Shown here: positions 32,013 through 32,909 of the stretch, piece after piece | Layout of the letters: the number at the start of each line of letters is the position of its first letter | How positions within the stretch are numbered: position 1 is the stretch's first letter | Assembly (NCBI GenBank): GCA_900770525.1 | Contig: CAAHDT010000044.1 | Span: 1 to 32,909, forward strand | Direction of reading: 5' to 3' | DNA from: Candidatus Gastranaerophilales bacterium | GTDB taxonomy: Bacteria > Cyanobacteriota > Vampirovibrionia > Gastranaerophilales > Gastranaerophilaceae | Length of the DNA stretch: 32,909 nt | The notes under the pieces: generated by a model | Databases searched by the model: none | What the model was told of the DNA's origin: nothing | Seen by the model: only the letters and a program-made list of their open reading frames with translations | Translations under genes and position numbers: made by a program

Positions 32013-32037
32013 AAATAGCCTTTAAGGCTATTTTTTT
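32013..32037 (+). terminator. Rho-independent terminator of tRNA-Lys
   Basis: AATAGCC/GGCTATT with loop TTTAA, flanked by A-run and T7. Nine bases after the tRNA. The flanking A-run could make it bidirectional. Confidence 0.85.
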
Positions 32038-32062
32038 ATGCTTATTGAATATAGAAACACAA

Positions 32063-32083
32063 GGGTAGACAAAATGTCTACCC
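32063..32083 (-). terminator. Hairpin downstream of the second prepilin gene
   Basis: GGGTAGACA-AAA-TGTCTACCC, a nine-pair stem 37 bases past the prepilin stop. On the minus strand the 3' side is T-rich but not a clean T-run, so termination is likely but not certain. Confidence 0.45.
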
Positions 32084-32120
32084 GCACGATATTTATAAAC
32101 CATACACATATTATTTTGTA

Positions 32121-32909
32121 TTATTCAACTAAACAAAAAGATTGATGCACATTATATCTCCCATAACCCTCTCGTCTGGTAAAAGATGTAGGTTGAAAAT
32201 GCCTAAGATAAGCAAACGCATTATAATCCCATTCATCTCCAGACCATAAATAAAAATCAGAAGATGTAAACCCAAGCTCAGTTGCTTTATTCTGATCCCA
32301 AGTTAAATTACTAACATTATCTAAAGCTCCAATACTTGGATTTCCTTTATATAATTGTCCTGCAAGCTTTGCTAAATCATCCATTGATGGTAATTTACTA
32401 ACACCTCCACATTTTGCAACAGCACCTGCCCAGTAATCATTTGTACGACATAAACGATCAGAACAACATTCTCTAATACCTAATTCATCTTTTTGTGCCA
32501 TACAATCATTATAAGATAATGCTGTTGGGGTAAATAAACCACCAAAACATTTGCCATTTAATTCAAATGCACAAGTATTTCCCAATTTATTAGCATTGAA
32601 TAAAACCACGTCATTACTTAATCTATTAGGTTTACTATGCCCATTAACCTCAAAAACGGCTGCTACGCAACTTGCGGATGGGTGCGATTCAGGCTTGTTA
32701 TCTGTTGTACTCCAGCTTAATTTTTCTAACGAATCTATTGCAGGACACTTTTTATTGTAACTTAATATCATTGGAACTCCGTCAGCAGTGACGATACCAA
32801 CGTTGTTACTTGAGTAATCCTGTTTATCATTCGTTTCCATCCCCAATTGACTACCGGTTTTGGTTTTGGATATATCCCAAGTCTTACCGTTGCCTAAATC
32901 TACAGTGTC
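32121..32909 (-). CDS. Type IV prepilin-like protein, N-terminus outside window
   Basis: The frame is open to the right edge (DTVDLGNGKTWDISKTKTG and onward), so only the globular domain is visible; about 262 residues, ending SFCLVE. It aligns end to end with the protein at the left edge: NVGIVTADGxPMILSYNKKC, LEKLSWSTTDNKP, SCVAAV, KLSNDVVLFNANKLG-like, NGKCFG, DYWAGAV and CGGVSK are shared. Paired cysteines suggest disulfides after export. The prepilin signal is not in the window and is inferred from the paralogue. It completes the C-terminus missing from the first copy: WDQNKATELGF, LWSGDEWDYNAFAYLRHFQ. Confidence 0.8.
   Translation of the reverse strand, partial: DTVDLGNGKTWDISKTKTGSQLGMETNDKQDYSSNNVGIVTADGVPMILSYNKKCPAIDSLEKLSWSTTDNKPESHPSASCVAAVFEVNGHSKPNRLSNDVVLFNANKLGNTCAFELNGKCFGGLFTPTALSYNDCMAQKDELGIRECCSDRLCRTNDYWAGAVAKCGGVSKLPSMDDLAKLAGQLYKGNPSIGALDNVSNLTWDQNKATELGFTSSDFYLWSGDEWDYNAFAYLRHFQPTSFTRREGYGRYNVHQSFCLVE

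Overview
The window is a low-GC bacterial chromosome segment. It most resembles the non-photosynthetic sister lineage of Cyanobacteria found in guts (Melainabacteria/Vampirovibrionia, order Gastranaerophilales). This placement is inference. It rests on prepilin leaders of the form KKAAFTLAEVLITLGIIGVV, on meso-DAP-type MurE, on flagellar rod genes in an otherwise small-genome setting, and on several proteins with an N-terminal SFxG-like tag. No rRNA or photosynthesis gene is present. Most genes are core housekeeping functions, interspersed with lineage-specific membrane proteins.

Layout. 1-1096 (-): 3'-truncated type IV prepilin whose reading frame is broken at a ten-base G tract (C on the plus strand). 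1284-5965: a hypothetical protein, two TPR proteins, apt and a family 2 glycosyltransferase. 6163-8079: HU and lysS, convergent with two clear terminators between them. 8438-10940: a large unknown membrane protein and a YkgJ-like cysteine-cluster protein. 10941-15155 (-): operon ftsI-murE-nagA, which links septal peptidoglycan synthesis to amino-sugar recycling. A divergent SH3b plus Amidase_3 cell-wall amidase follows at 15269. 16654-19796 (-): fliA (sigma-28), a TlyC/CorC-type CBS protein and a secreted metallophosphoesterase. 19880-22512 (+): rqcP (S4 domain), then a rod cluster of two FlgF/FlgG-type proteins, flgB and flgC.

22513-25078 is the most accessory-looking part. It holds a structured RNA candidate whose closing helix copies the acceptor stem of the adjacent tRNA-Leu(GAG), the tRNA itself, a second structured element, and three unrecognised membrane proteins. 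The last of these is preceded by a three-way-junction-like leader. 25180-26555: surE, an intergenic non-coding transcript candidate with GGA-loop hairpins and a strong terminator, and a 44-residue membrane microprotein. 26556-31834: a U32 (TrhP-like) protein, a YqeG-type HAD phosphatase, an HPP-like membrane protein, mnmA and a GH13-like barrel protein. 31931: tRNA-Lys(CTT). 32121 to the end (-): a second prepilin, paralogous to the first.

How they work together: cell-wall synthesis and turnover (ftsI, murE, nagA, amidase), motility (fliA, flgF/G, flgB, flgC), surface pilins, and translation or tRNA modification (lysS, mnmA, TrhP-like, rqcP, two tRNAs). The best leads are a possibly phase-variable prepilin, the tRNA-mimicking RNA element, the Csr-type sRNA candidate and the recurring SFxG tag.
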